Source: Oscillospiraceae bacterium
GTDB taxonomy: Bacteria > Bacillota > Clostridia > Oscillospirales > Ruminococcaceae
NCBI GenBank assembly: GCA_020024285.1
Contig: JAHHTZ010000002.1
Coordinates: 62,001 to 126,000, forward strand
Length of the DNA: 64,000 nucleotides
Direction: 5' to 3'
In this document: one piece after another, positions 53,696-62,151 of the stretch
Layout of the letters: each line of letters begins with the position of its first letter
How positions within the stretch are numbered: the stretch's first letter is position 1
Notes under the pieces: generated by a model
The model's input: only the letters and a program-made list of their open reading frames with translations
Told to the model about the DNA's origin: nothing
The model's database searches: none
Program-made: the position numbers and the translations under genes

Positions 53696-54889
53696 ATGGA
53701 AAGATACGTTGGTACTGTTTCACGGGGCATCCGCGCTCCAATCATTCGCGAAGGGGATGACCTGGCTCAGATCGTTGTAGATTCTGTTTGGGCTGCAAGC
53801 CAGTCTGAAGACGGCTTCCCATTCCACGATAAAGATGTTGTTGCTGTAACCGAGGCAGTTGTTGCGCGTGCACAGGGCAACTACGCATCGATCGACAATA
53901 TCGCAGATGACGTAAGAGCAAAACTGGGCGGCGAAACCATCGGCGTTCTTTTCCCAATCCTCAGCCGCAATCGTTTCTCCGTTTGCCTCAAAGGTATTGC
54001 ACGCGGTGCAAAAAAAGTTGTTTTGATGGTGAGCTATCCATCGGACGAAGTGGGCAACCATTTGATCGATGTGGATCTTCTGGATGAAAAGGGGGTAAAC
54101 CCCTGGGCTGACACCCTCACAGAGGCAGAATACCGCAAGCTGTTCGGTCGCGTGCTCCATCCGTTCACCGGTGTGGACTACCTCGAATTCTACCGCGGTC
54201 TGATCGAAGAAGCCGGTGCAGAATGCGAAATCGTTTTGTCCAACAACCCAAAAACGATCCTCGACTATACAAAACGTGTTCTCACCTGCGATATTCACAC
54301 CAGAAACAGAACAAAACGCATCCTCAAAAATGCAGGTGCAGAAATCGTATGCGGTCTGGATGATATCCTCACAGCTCCGGTAAACGGAAGCGGTCACAAC
54401 GAAAAATACGGTCTGCTCGGCTCCAACAAAGCAACCGAAACCACCGTAAAACTGTTCCCACGCAACTGCATGGAATTTGTAGAGCGCGTCAATAAGCTGC
54501 TCAAAGAAAAAACAGGAAAAAACATCGAAGTGATGGTTTATGGCGATGGCGCATTCAAAGATCCGGTAGGCAAGATCTGGGAGCTTGCAGACCCGGTTGT
54601 ATCTCCTGCATACACCGCAGGTCTGGAAGGACAGCCGAACGAGCTGAAGCTCAAATATCTGGCAGACAATGATTTTGCAGACCTCAAAGGCGAGGAGCTC
54701 AAAAAAGCGATTTCTGAGCGCATCGCACACAAAGACAGCAACCTCAAAGGACAGATGGCTTCTCAGGGAACGACCCCACGCCGCCTGACCGATCTCATCG
54801 GCTCTCTGGCAGACCTGACCTCCGGAAGCGGTGACAAGGGTACCCCGATCATCCTGGTTCAGGGATACTTTGATAACTATATTAAATAA
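53696..54889 (+). CDS. CofE-like (coenzyme F420-0:L-glutamate ligase family) protein
   Basis: A 397-residue protein. RYVGTVSRGIRAPIIREGDDLAQIVVDSV, DVVAVTEAVVARAQG, VLFPILSRNRFSVCLKGIARGAKKVVLMVSYPSDEVGN and VMVYGDGAFKDPVGKIWELADPVVSPAYT are motifs of the CofE-like family; the mean match is to the Firmicute branch, which is longer than true CofE (about 250). True CofE adds Glu to F420-0, but I see no other F420 gene. The role is probably an amide ligation on another substrate. ATG 53696 follows AAGAAGG. Confidence 0.78.
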   Translation: MERYVGTVSRGIRAPIIREGDDLAQIVVDSVWAASQSEDGFPFHDKDVVAVTEAVVARAQGNYASIDNIADDVRAKLGGETIGVLFPILSRNRFSVCLKGIARGAKKVVLMVSYPSDEVGNHLIDVDLLDEKGVNPWADTLTEAEYRKLFGRVLHPFTGVDYLEFYRGLIEEAGAECEIVLSNNPKTILDYTKRVLTCDIHTRNRTKRILKNAGAEIVCGLDDILTAPVNGSGHNEKYGLLGSNKATETTVKLFPRNCMEFVERVNKLLKEKTGKNIEVMVYGDGAFKDPVGKIWELADPVVSPAYTAGLEGQPNELKLKYLADNDFADLKGEELKKAISERIAHKDSNLKGQMASQGTTPRRLTDLIGSLADLTSGSGDKGTPIILVQGYFDNYIK

Positions 54890-54926
54890 TGATCACGCAG
54901 CAATCGATACCCTTTCTTAACAATAT

Positions 54927-54968
54927 AAAAAAGAGATGCCTGAGTATTCGCTCGGGCATCTCTTTTTT
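54927..54968 (+). terminator. terminator of the CofE-like gene
   Basis: An 18-bp stem (AAAAAAGAGATGCCTGAG with CTCGGGCATCTCTTTTTT, one G-U) and T6. Confidence 0.85.
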
Positions 54969-55092
54969 ATGGCTGTGATACCTGATATTTTTCAGATTGT
55001 TTCTATACTTTTGGGTTATATTGTGATATAATAGGGAAAATATCATTCGTTTTTTATTCAAAAAGCCAATATAGAGAGGGAGGCAAAAAAAT

Positions 55093-55950
55093 ATGGATTT
55101 AAACTATCAGGAAATCCTCGATTGTACCATCGCATACGCAAAGGAAAATAAGGTGGAGCTTGATTTTTCGATGCAGAGTCTTGACGCCGTTGATTACATT
55201 TTGGAATGCTACCATAAAAATCTGAGTCAGTATGAGGGCAAAGAGGATGCTCTTGCCAGTGTTGCGCTTCACTATGGAATCTATATCGGGGAAACGATGC
55301 TCAGGCTTGGTCTGAAGAAAAAAGGATATGAGTGGAATTTTGACGGCGAACTGCCGATTTTGAGAAACCAGCAGGATATGGAGCTTTACCCTGTGACAAA
55401 AGCATACAAGAGGATCGTAAACGGTCTGGAGGACAGTATTACAGGTTTTTGTATGGTTGCAATGGCAATGATGAATGAGAGCTCACCGGAAAATCCGGTA
55501 AATGAGATCCTTGAAGAGGAGAAAATGCGCCCAATCAAGCTGAGTCTTGACTCTGGAAAGTCAATCGAAAAGGCACACTACCTGACCGCAATATCCTATC
55601 TGATGCACGTTCGGGAAGGAAAAGAAGATTTTATCATTTTGGACTCCAACGACGGATTTTTCCAGTTCTATGGATACAAGGACCAATATGTGGCTGAGGT
55701 GCGCATCAATCTTCCGGATGACGATTTCAAAACCTATTCTCTGATTCATCCTGCCAAGGAAGGAAATACTCATCGTATCCATCTTGTGACACCGTTTGGG
55801 GATTTTACCCCGGAAGAACAGCTTGTTCTTTCCCTGGAGGAGATGAAAGCGGCGATCAAGGAATACTATTTCAGCGAGCATACCGAAGATTTTGTAAAGA
55901 AGATCCCATGCATCGATACCACAGAGGAAATGAAATCGATGCTGAACTAA
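55093..55950 (+). CDS. hypothetical protein with DUF3806-like N-terminal part
   Basis: A 285-residue soluble acidic protein that I do not recognise with confidence. Residues 50-125 (SVALHYGIYIGETMLR...WNFDGELPIL...YPVTKAYKRIVNGLEDSI) recall DUF3806-type domains, in which GxYxGE and an Arg/Lys of YPxxKxxKR are conserved. Residues 150-285 look like a second alpha/beta domain with DFIILDSNDGFFQFYGYKDQYVAEVRI. No signal or membrane segment. Single gene between a terminator and the helicase leader. Confidence 0.6.
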   Translation: MDLNYQEILDCTIAYAKENKVELDFSMQSLDAVDYILECYHKNLSQYEGKEDALASVALHYGIYIGETMLRLGLKKKGYEWNFDGELPILRNQQDMELYPVTKAYKRIVNGLEDSITGFCMVAMAMMNESSPENPVNEILEEEKMRPIKLSLDSGKSIEKAHYLTAISYLMHVREGKEDFIILDSNDGFFQFYGYKDQYVAEVRINLPDDDFKTYSLIHPAKEGNTHRIHLVTPFGDFTPEEQLVLSLEEMKAAIKEYYFSEHTEDFVKKIPCIDTTEEMKSMLN

Positions 55951-56072
55951 GAAAATGTGCGGTAAATTGGGGATATCAGCTCTTTTTGCCGGCAAAACAA
56001 AATAATTTACAACAAGTTTTTCGTCATATTCATCTGTCAATTATCAATCCTACCAAAAAACGTGAATTTGCA

Positions 56073-56102
56073 TTGACAGATAGTATAAATGAATGGTATC
56101 AT
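56073..56102 (+). promoter_or_regulatory. promoter of the DEAD-box helicase gene
   Basis: TTGACA (56073-56078), 18-bp spacer, TATCAT (56097-56102). Transcription would start about 25 nt before the leader terminator. Confidence 0.6.
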
Positions 56103-56132
56103 AAAGAATACATGAACCATCATAAAGCGAGG

Positions 56133-56161
56133 GAACGGGGTTTCTACCCCGTTCTTTTTTT
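56133..56161 (+). terminator. leader terminator (attenuator) of the helicase gene
   Basis: GAACGGGGT (56133-56141) pairs with ACCCCGTTC (56146-56154) over TTCT, and T7 follows. It is a canonical intrinsic terminator placed between the promoter and the helicase start codon. Confidence 0.75.
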
Positions 56162-56207
56162 GAATAGAACTGTAACAGATACCGCCGAAAAGGCAGAAAG
56201 AGGTACT

Positions 56208-58064
56208 ATGAACCAAACCAATTTCATGGAATTGGGACTGTCCGAACCAATTCTTCGCGCACTCAAAGATATGGGTTTTGAATATGCCACCGACATTCAG
56301 GCACAAAGCATTCCGCTGATCCAGGCAGGATATGATGTGGTGGGACGCTCTCAGACGGGAACCGGAAAGACAGCTGCATTTGGTATCCCGGCAATCGAGA
56401 AAATTGTGACAAAAGAAGAGAAACGCTCAGTGCAGGTGCTGCTGCTTTGCCCGACAAGAGAGCTGGCTGTCCAGGCGGCAGAAGAGATCAAAAAGATTTC
56501 CCGCTATACAGAGGGGATCAAAGCAGTGGCAGTTTATGGAGGAGCACCGATCGACCGGCAGATTTTGCAGCTGCGCAGCGCAAATATCGTGATCGGCACA
56601 CCGGGACGCGTGATGGACCATATGCGCCGCCACACCCTCAAGCTGCAAAATCTGAAAATGGTTATCCTCGATGAAGCGGACGAGATGCTGAGCATGGGAT
56701 TCCGTGAGGATATCGAAACCATCCTTCAGGAAACACCAGAAGACCGCCAGACGATCCTGTTTTCTGCTACCATGCCGAAAGAGATCATGGAGATCATCCG
56801 CAATTATCAGAACGAACCGCAGATCGTGGAGATCAATAAAAAACAGGTGACACTCGATGCAATCGGACAATACTATTATGAGGTTCCGATGGGGCGCAAA
56901 AACGATATGCTGCAGCTGCTTCTTGCAGATCAAAATCCAAAGCGTGCCATCATCTTCTCCAACACCAAAAAAATGGTGGAGGATTTGACGCAGTTCCTCA
57001 ACGAGAACGGACTGCGCGCAGACGGCATCCACGGCGATATGAAGCAATCCCAGCGCACCAGTGTGATGAACAGCTTCAAATCGGGGCGCACCTCGATTCT
57101 GGTGGCAACCGATGTTGCGGCAAGAGGCATCGACGTGGATGACATCGACTGCGTGATCAACTACGATATCCCGCAGAACAACGAATACTATGTCCACCGC
57201 ATCGGGCGTACCGGACGTGCCGGAAAATCGGGCAATGCCTTCACCATTTGCAGCGGTCGCCGTCAGATTGGACAGATGAAGGATATTGCAAAAGCAGTGC
57301 GCTCCAACATCGAACAGCTGGAGATCCCAACCGCGCAGAGCATCCTGAAAAAGAAACGCCTGGAAAAGCAGGGCGAGCTCATTCATATGCTGGATACCAC
57401 AGAACAGCTGCCGTATCTGGAGCTGGTGTCTGAGCTGATGAAACAGGGCTACGCCGCAGAACAGGTGGCAGCTGCTGCATTGCAGATGATGTACGGAACA
57501 GAAGAAGAGAAGCTCCCAGTGATTCAGATGGAGAAAAAACGCCGCAGCGGAGATTTTTCAAAGCTGATGATCAACATCGGGCGTTCCAGCCGCATCGCAC
57601 CAAACTTCATTGTCGGTGCAATCGCAGAGAGAACAACGCTGTCCGGTCGTGACATCGGAAAAATCGAAATCTACGACGAGCACACTCTGGTAGAGGTTCC
57701 AAAACAGGAGGAGGAGCAGGTCCTCACTGCAATGGAAGGCTGCAAAATCAACGGCTTGGATACCGTTACCCGCAAATGGTTTACCAAGGAAGACAAAGAA
57801 AAACGCAGCGATCGACGCGACCGCTCCGAGTTTTCTTCCAAAGAGAGAGCACCGCGGGAAGAACATTCTGATAAAAGGGGAAAACGTTCTTCCAATTGGG
57901 ACAAAAAGCCTTACCGTGAAAACAGAGATTCCAAATCCAAAAACGGCTTTGGACATAAATCATTCAAAAACGGCTTTAAGGACTCAAAACGCACACCGCA
58001 TTCCTCCAACCGCAAGAGCAGCTCGCACGGAAGAAGCAAAAAATATCGTCTGGAAGAAGAATAA
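56208..58064 (+). CDS. DEAD-box ATP-dependent RNA helicase
   Basis: A 618-residue helicase of the CshA/DeaD type. Motifs: ATDIQAQSIPLI (Q), GTGKT (Lys54), PTRELA, DEAD (155-158), SAT (186-188), and the second RecA domain with RGIDVDDIDCVINYD and HRIGRTGRAGKSG. A DbpA-like RNA-binding domain (about 480-565) and a basic Arg/Lys/Ser-rich tail (570-618) follow. Family members unwind structured RNA in ribosome assembly, decay and cold. ATG 56208 (behind GAGGT) is the conserved start, but the frame stays open 100 codons upstream. Confidence 0.95.
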   Translation: MNQTNFMELGLSEPILRALKDMGFEYATDIQAQSIPLIQAGYDVVGRSQTGTGKTAAFGIPAIEKIVTKEEKRSVQVLLLCPTRELAVQAAEEIKKISRYTEGIKAVAVYGGAPIDRQILQLRSANIVIGTPGRVMDHMRRHTLKLQNLKMVILDEADEMLSMGFREDIETILQETPEDRQTILFSATMPKEIMEIIRNYQNEPQIVEINKKQVTLDAIGQYYYEVPMGRKNDMLQLLLADQNPKRAIIFSNTKKMVEDLTQFLNENGLRADGIHGDMKQSQRTSVMNSFKSGRTSILVATDVAARGIDVDDIDCVINYDIPQNNEYYVHRIGRTGRAGKSGNAFTICSGRRQIGQMKDIAKAVRSNIEQLEIPTAQSILKKKRLEKQGELIHMLDTTEQLPYLELVSELMKQGYAAEQVAAAALQMMYGTEEEKLPVIQMEKKRRSGDFSKLMINIGRSSRIAPNFIVGAIAERTTLSGRDIGKIEIYDEHTLVEVPKQEEEQVLTAMEGCKINGLDTVTRKWFTKEDKEKRSDRRDRSEFSSKERAPREEHSDKRGKRSSNWDKKPYRENRDSKSKNGFGHKSFKNGFKDSKRTPHSSNRKSSSHGRSKKYRLEEE

Positions 58065-58073
58065 ATATAAGAA

Positions 58074-58105
58074 AAAAGCTCTGAATCGTGAGATTCAGAG
58101 CTTTT
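58074..58105. terminator. bidirectional terminator after the helicase
   Basis: AAAAGCTCTGAATC pairs with GATTCAGAGCTTTT over GTGA, between convergent genes. Confidence 0.85.
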
Positions 58106-58106
58106 C

Positions 58107-58373
58107 TTAATTATCAGACGATGCAGTATAAACAGAGAGATATTCTTCTCCCTCTACACGGTAGATGGAGTCGAGATCTTCCTGGTCCATTTGCTTTGCA
58201 TAGTCTACGATCTCTCCATCATAAACAAAACGAACGCAGGTCCCACAGGAAGAGCTGAGCTTGCGGGGAACAGGCATCAGCTGCGGGTGCATATTGCTCC
58301 CCTTTAAGGCACGGGAGAAACTGATGGCAGCAAAGTGAGTGAAAAAAGTTGCAATGTAGGTCAAATTTATCAT
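58107..58373 (-). CDS. DUF3343 putative Se/S carrier-like protein
   Basis: An 88-residue protein. YIATFFTHFAAISFSRALKGSNMHPQLMPVPRKLSSSCGTCVRF matches DUF3343, whose conserved SSSCG carries Cys43 and here a second Cys46 (CGTC). Members lie in selenium-supply clusters with yedE and yedF. It is the last gene of a minus-strand operon yedE-yedF-DUF3343. A TTG three codons in, better spaced to AAGG, could be the true start. Confidence 0.85.
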   Translation of the reverse strand: MINLTYIATFFTHFAAISFSRALKGSNMHPQLMPVPRKLSSSCGTCVRFVYDGEIVDYAKQMDQEDLDSIYRVEGEEYLSVYTASSDN

Positions 58374-58430
58374 CCTTTTTGATCGAAGCCCGGTTGTTTT
58401 TTGCCCTCTGTCAGAAAGAAGAGCCTGTGT

Positions 58431-58649
58431 TTACGGCTGCTTTGTCAAAAGAAGGCAGTAATCCCCGTTTTCCTCCGAAACGGTGACATGATACCCGGCA
58501 TTGGAAGCAAATCGGGTAACATTTTCTTTTGCAGCGCCGTTGTCAACGAGCACTTCATATTCGGATTGTGCATGGGCAAGTGCTTTCTTTGTCATCAAAA
58601 CAGGCTGGGGGCAGGACAGCCCACGGGCATCAATTATTTTTTTCTCCAT
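58431..58649 (-). CDS. TusA/SirA-like protein, YedF-type sulfur/selenium carrier
   Basis: A 72-residue protein. IIDARGLSCPQPVLMTKKAL has the active Cys13 in the CPxP motif that accepts persulfide or perselenide. Typical YedF in selenium clusters is about 200 residues with an added C-terminal domain; only the TusA part is present here. It follows yedE by 18 bp, so it likely receives the imported chalcogen. Confidence 0.88.
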   Translation of the reverse strand: MEKKIIDARGLSCPQPVLMTKKALAHAQSEYEVLVDNGAAKENVTRFASNAGYHVTVSEENGDYCLLLTKQP

Positions 58650-58667
58650 GATCGGCTTCCCTCTTTC

Positions 58668-59774
58668 TTAATTCTTGGCACGCTTGGTGTTTACACAGGC
58701 AATCACCAGCATCACCACAATACCAAGGACAACGGCTCCTTTTCCGTAGATGGACGGTCCTCCGATGGATTCGGCAGTTGCGGAAGAACCTGCCAAACCA
58801 AAGTTATGGGCAAAAGCAGTCCCAACGAGGTATCCCACGGCAGTGACCGCGGAATCCGCATTGCCTTCTCCGGCCATTATCAGCTGGCGCAGCGGGCAGC
58901 CTCCCAACAGAACCGAACCGAACCCGACAAGCATCATTCCCAAAAAGCTCCACAGATGGACGGAATGTGCAATCGGCTGACCGGAAAAACCGAGATGGAA
59001 TTGACCGAAAGCCAAGTTGCCAATCATAGCGGCAATAATAATTGTAACAAATCCCACAAGCAATTTCCAGTCCTTAAATAAAACAGCATCACGAATACCA
59101 GCAACCATGCAAAGACGGTTTTTCTGGGACAGCGCACCCACAATCACACCGGCTGCAAGTGCCATCAGGATCGGGGCGTGCATGGAGCCGGGACCTTTTT
59201 CGCTGAACGCAAAGAGGGAGGGCAGGAGGAGGAACAAAAGGAACAAAAAAGTTAAGGCAACAGGGAACGCAAATCCTTCTGCCTTAGAAAGGGTATAGGT
59301 GCGCTTGAGTGTAAATCCTTTATTGAGAAAGAAAATTCCGGACAAAATGCCAAGGGCAAAACCGACCAGAGCAATGACTGCATTCAAATCGCCGCCGCCG
59401 ATGCGAAGGAGCATACGAAGAGGGCACCCAAGGAATACAAGAGCACCGATCATTACAAATACGCCCAAAATAAAACGGGTGAAGGGAGCAGAGCCACCCT
59501 TTGGAGAAAATTCTTTTGATAGCAGGGCCATGACAAATGCGCCTATTACAAGACCAACCACTTCGGGACGAAAATACTGCACAATGGCAGCCGTGTGCAT
59601 TTTCGTCGCACCGGCAATATCACGCACAAAGCATGCAACGCAAAAACCCATGTTTCCTGGATTCCCGAATTTGACAAGCAGGGAGGAGATCAATCCAACC
59701 ACAGCACCTGTGATGATAATTCCGGTCATTGCATCGATCCGAAATTTCTTTTTTACTTTTTCCATAAAATCCAT
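58668..59774 (-). CDS. YedE-related selenium-metabolism membrane transporter
   Basis: A 368-residue membrane protein with about ten helices and two YeeE/YedE repeats. Conserved Cys motifs are GNMGFCVACFVRD, FLGCPLRMLLRIGGGDLN, QKNRLCMVAGIRD and LGGCPLRQLIMAGEGNADS. The family imports thiosulfate-like or selenium species, and this subfamily co-occurs with selenoprotein genes. ATG 59774 is chosen, with 59765 as alternative. The frame stays open upstream without a ribosome site. Confidence 0.9.
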   Translation of the reverse strand: MDFMEKVKKKFRIDAMTGIIITGAVVGLISSLLVKFGNPGNMGFCVACFVRDIAGATKMHTAAIVQYFRPEVVGLVIGAFVMALLSKEFSPKGGSAPFTRFILGVFVMIGALVFLGCPLRMLLRIGGGDLNAVIALVGFALGILSGIFFLNKGFTLKRTYTLSKAEGFAFPVALTFLFLLFLLLPSLFAFSEKGPGSMHAPILMALAAGVIVGALSQKNRLCMVAGIRDAVLFKDWKLLVGFVTIIIAAMIGNLAFGQFHLGFSGQPIAHSVHLWSFLGMMLVGFGSVLLGGCPLRQLIMAGEGNADSAVTAVGYLVGTAFAHNFGLAGSSATAESIGGPSIYGKGAVVLGIVVMLVIACVNTKRAKN

Positions 59775-60035
59775 CTCTTCTCTTAACGATATTTTCCATG
59801 CTTCCCCCGACAGTCCAACAAAAGCGAGGAAATTTTTTGCAGAATGTTGTCGACGATGCATAGTATAGTACAGAAAAGAGAAAAAATAAAATCACTTTTC
59901 TCTATTTAAGCATAGAAAATTATAGATACAATGAATAATACTGGAAGAAAGGGAGATTTCGAGCTATAATGAATCCATCAGAAATGTCGAAGAACAGGAT
60001 ATGAAATGAAAATGAGTTTTAAGGGAGAGTCGTGA

Positions 60036-61199
60036 ATGAAACAGATATATTTTGACAACGGAAGTACATCCTATCCAAAAGCACCGGGTGTGAGCGATGC
60101 AGTAAAATTTTTTATTGATGAAATCGGAGCAAATGTCAACAGAGGCGGCTATGGCTCTGCCTATTCTGCGGAAGATGTGATGATGGAAACAAGGGAGATG
60201 CTTCGGGATCTCTTTCATTTTTCGGGTAAAATCAAAAACGTTATTTTTACCCCAAGCATTACATACTCTCTCAACGGTATCATCAAAGGATGGCTCAAAT
60301 CGGGGGATCATGTTTTGGTAAGCTCGATGGAGCATAACGCTATGATGCGTCCATTGACTCAGATGACACACCTCGGGGTCACCTTTGACCGCATCCCATG
60401 CACACAGGAAGGCTATCTTATGACAGAGGAGATCGAGCCGATGATCCGTCCCAACACCAAAGGTATCCTGATGCTGCACGCGTCCAATGTGTGCGGCGCA
60501 ATCATGCCGCTCAAACAGGTGGGCGAGATCTGTAAAAAACACAACATCCGTTTTGTGGTGGATGCAGCGCAGACAGCCGGAGTATTCCCGATCGATATGA
60601 CGGATATGAATATCGATGCCCTTGCATTCACAGGGCACAAAAGCCTTCTCGGGCCGCAGGGTATTGGAGGATTTTTGATTTCTGATACTATGGCGAATGA
60701 GGTTGCCCCGATTTTCACAGGAGGGACTGGAAGCATCTCCGATTCGGAGGAGCCACCGGAATTCCTGCCGGACAAATATGAATCGGGAACCCCCAATGTC
60801 CCGGGAATTTTCGGACTTCATGCGGCGCTCAAATATATCTTTCAGACAGGGATTGATTCCATCCGCAGCCATGAGCTGGAGCTGACCCGTATGCTCATCG
60901 AAGGTCTGCGTGAGATCCCCGAGCTGCGTATTGTGGGACCACAGTCGATGGAAAATCGTGCGCCGGTCGTATCGGTTGATTTTCTGAGGATAGATAACGC
61001 ACAGGCAGCCTTTGAATTGGACAGCGAGTATGGAATTTCCACACGCTGCGGACTGCATTGTGCACCAAATGCACACAAGACATTGGGCACCTATCCGCAG
61101 GGTACTGTGCGCTTTTCTCTGGGCTACAGCAACACCGAGGAAGAAGTGAGATATGTGATTGAAGCGGTCAAAAAGTTGACGAAAGTAAAAATATCATAG
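60036..61199 (+). CDS. class V aminotransferase / cysteine desulfurase-like protein
   Basis: A 387-residue PLP enzyme of the SufS/selenocysteine-lyase type. The PLP Lys202 is in TGHKSLLGPQGIGG, Asp176 in VVDAAQTAG. The active Cys is Cys338 or Cys342 in STRCGLHCAPNAHKTLGTYP. This form (RCGLHCAP...TLGT) is frequent beside DUF3343/YedF genes, where it is thought to mobilise selenium or sulfur from Cys/Sec. GGGAGAG precedes the ATG. Divergent from the yedE operon. Confidence 0.87.
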   Translation: MKQIYFDNGSTSYPKAPGVSDAVKFFIDEIGANVNRGGYGSAYSAEDVMMETREMLRDLFHFSGKIKNVIFTPSITYSLNGIIKGWLKSGDHVLVSSMEHNAMMRPLTQMTHLGVTFDRIPCTQEGYLMTEEIEPMIRPNTKGILMLHASNVCGAIMPLKQVGEICKKHNIRFVVDAAQTAGVFPIDMTDMNIDALAFTGHKSLLGPQGIGGFLISDTMANEVAPIFTGGTGSISDSEEPPEFLPDKYESGTPNVPGIFGLHAALKYIFQTGIDSIRSHELELTRMLIEGLREIPELRIVGPQSMENRAPVVSVDFLRIDNAQAAFELDSEYGISTRCGLHCAPNAHKTLGTYPQGTVRFSLGYSNTEEEVRYVIEAVKKLTKVKIS

Positions 61200-61332
61200 T
61201 GCATTATGTATAAAAACGAAAATTGAATATAAAATTTATGGAAAATGATAAGCAAGAAAATAAAAAAGGAAAAAGAAAGAAACGCTTCTGAAAAAGATTT
61301 GTGAAAAAAAGGGCAATAAGCTGTTTTCCCAC

Positions 61333-61361
61333 TTGAAATGTATTAAGATATTCGATATAAT
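61333..61361 (+). promoter_or_regulatory. promoter of the grd operon
   Basis: TTGAAA (61333-61338), 17-bp spacer, TATAAT (61356-61361), followed by the riboswitch leader. Confidence 0.75.
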
Positions 61362-61424
61362 AGTGGCACAGGGGACAGATTGGGAACTGCCCAAGAACAA
61401 AACCCCTTCAAACTACATAATTGG

Positions 61425-61602
61425 ATGAGGAACGCGGGAGAGTGGGGGCTGTGTCCTGCCACGCCGAAGGAATAAGTTGCATCGCTTTAGCCAGCTGTGC
61501 TTCGAAGATCTCAGGCAAATGTACCGCATTCTGACAAATCTCTGGAAAGCGAAAGCACCGACGGGGCAACCGAAAGGGAATCTCTCAGGTTATTAACAGA
61601 GC
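61425..61602 (+). ncRNA. tandem glycine riboswitch
   Basis: Aptamer 1 (about 61425-61545) has GGGAGAG, GCCGAAGGAATAAG and GATCTCAGGCAAATGTACCG. Aptamer 2 (about 61540-61602) has CTCTGGAAAGC, CACCGACGGGGCAACCGAAA and ATCTCTCAGGT. These are the conserved glycine-aptamer elements. The terminator at 61598-61638 forms the platform. Glycine should open the grd operon. Exact limits are approximate. Confidence 0.88.
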
Positions 61603-61638
61603 AAAAAGGCTGGAGATGGCGTTTTTTGCTCTTTTTTT
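61598..61638 (+). terminator. glycine-riboswitch terminator
   Basis: AGAGCAAAAA pairs with TTTTTGCTCT and runs into T6; its left arm overlaps the end of aptamer 2. Confidence 0.8.
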
Positions 61639-61702
61639 GTACATAAATATGGATGATCGAGCATATGCAAAGCCGCTTTTCAGGAGATAAAGGAGAAGAT
61701 CC

Positions 61703-62080
61703 ATGGAATTTATCGTTGTTACCAATAATCCGCTGGTAAAAGAAAAATATGATGCGGAACTGAATGTAGATTATGAGGACATCCCTTTTCGCAGCGTTCT
61801 TTGCAAGGTGCGGGATATGATCCATCAGGGTCATCGCCTGCTCACTCATCCTCTGTCCGGCAGTGTGAAGCCGCATGAAACGCCGTACAAATCCATTTTA
61901 GTCGGCAAAAATATAGAAAAGATGAATCTGGATGATGTTTCCATCATTGAAAACAGCATCATTACTGCGGACAAATTCGCAGAAAAATTCCCCAATATGC
62001 CGCAGAGCGTAAGGGAAGATTTCCAGCTCATCGACTGCACGCTGATCACAAGCGGGATCGACGCAGTGCTCAGACGTTAA
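61703..62080 (+). CDS. grdX: GrdX family protein
   Basis: A 125-residue protein: MEFIVVTNNPLVKEKY, DIPFRSVLCKVRDMIHQGHRLLTHPLSGSVKPHETPYKSI and DCTLITSGIDAVL match GrdX, the small protein of unknown function at the head of glycine/sarcosine reductase operons. AAAGGAG precedes ATG 61703. It lies directly after the riboswitch terminator. Confidence 0.9.
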   Translation: MEFIVVTNNPLVKEKYDAELNVDYEDIPFRSVLCKVRDMIHQGHRLLTHPLSGSVKPHETPYKSILVGKNIEKMNLDDVSIIENSIITADKFAEKFPNMPQSVREDFQLIDCTLITSGIDAVLRR

Positions 62081-62151
62081 CATGGCTTGATTAAATCCTC
62101 TCGGATTTAGTTTAGATTAGAAAGGGTAAAAATTTTAAGGAGGTGTTCATT

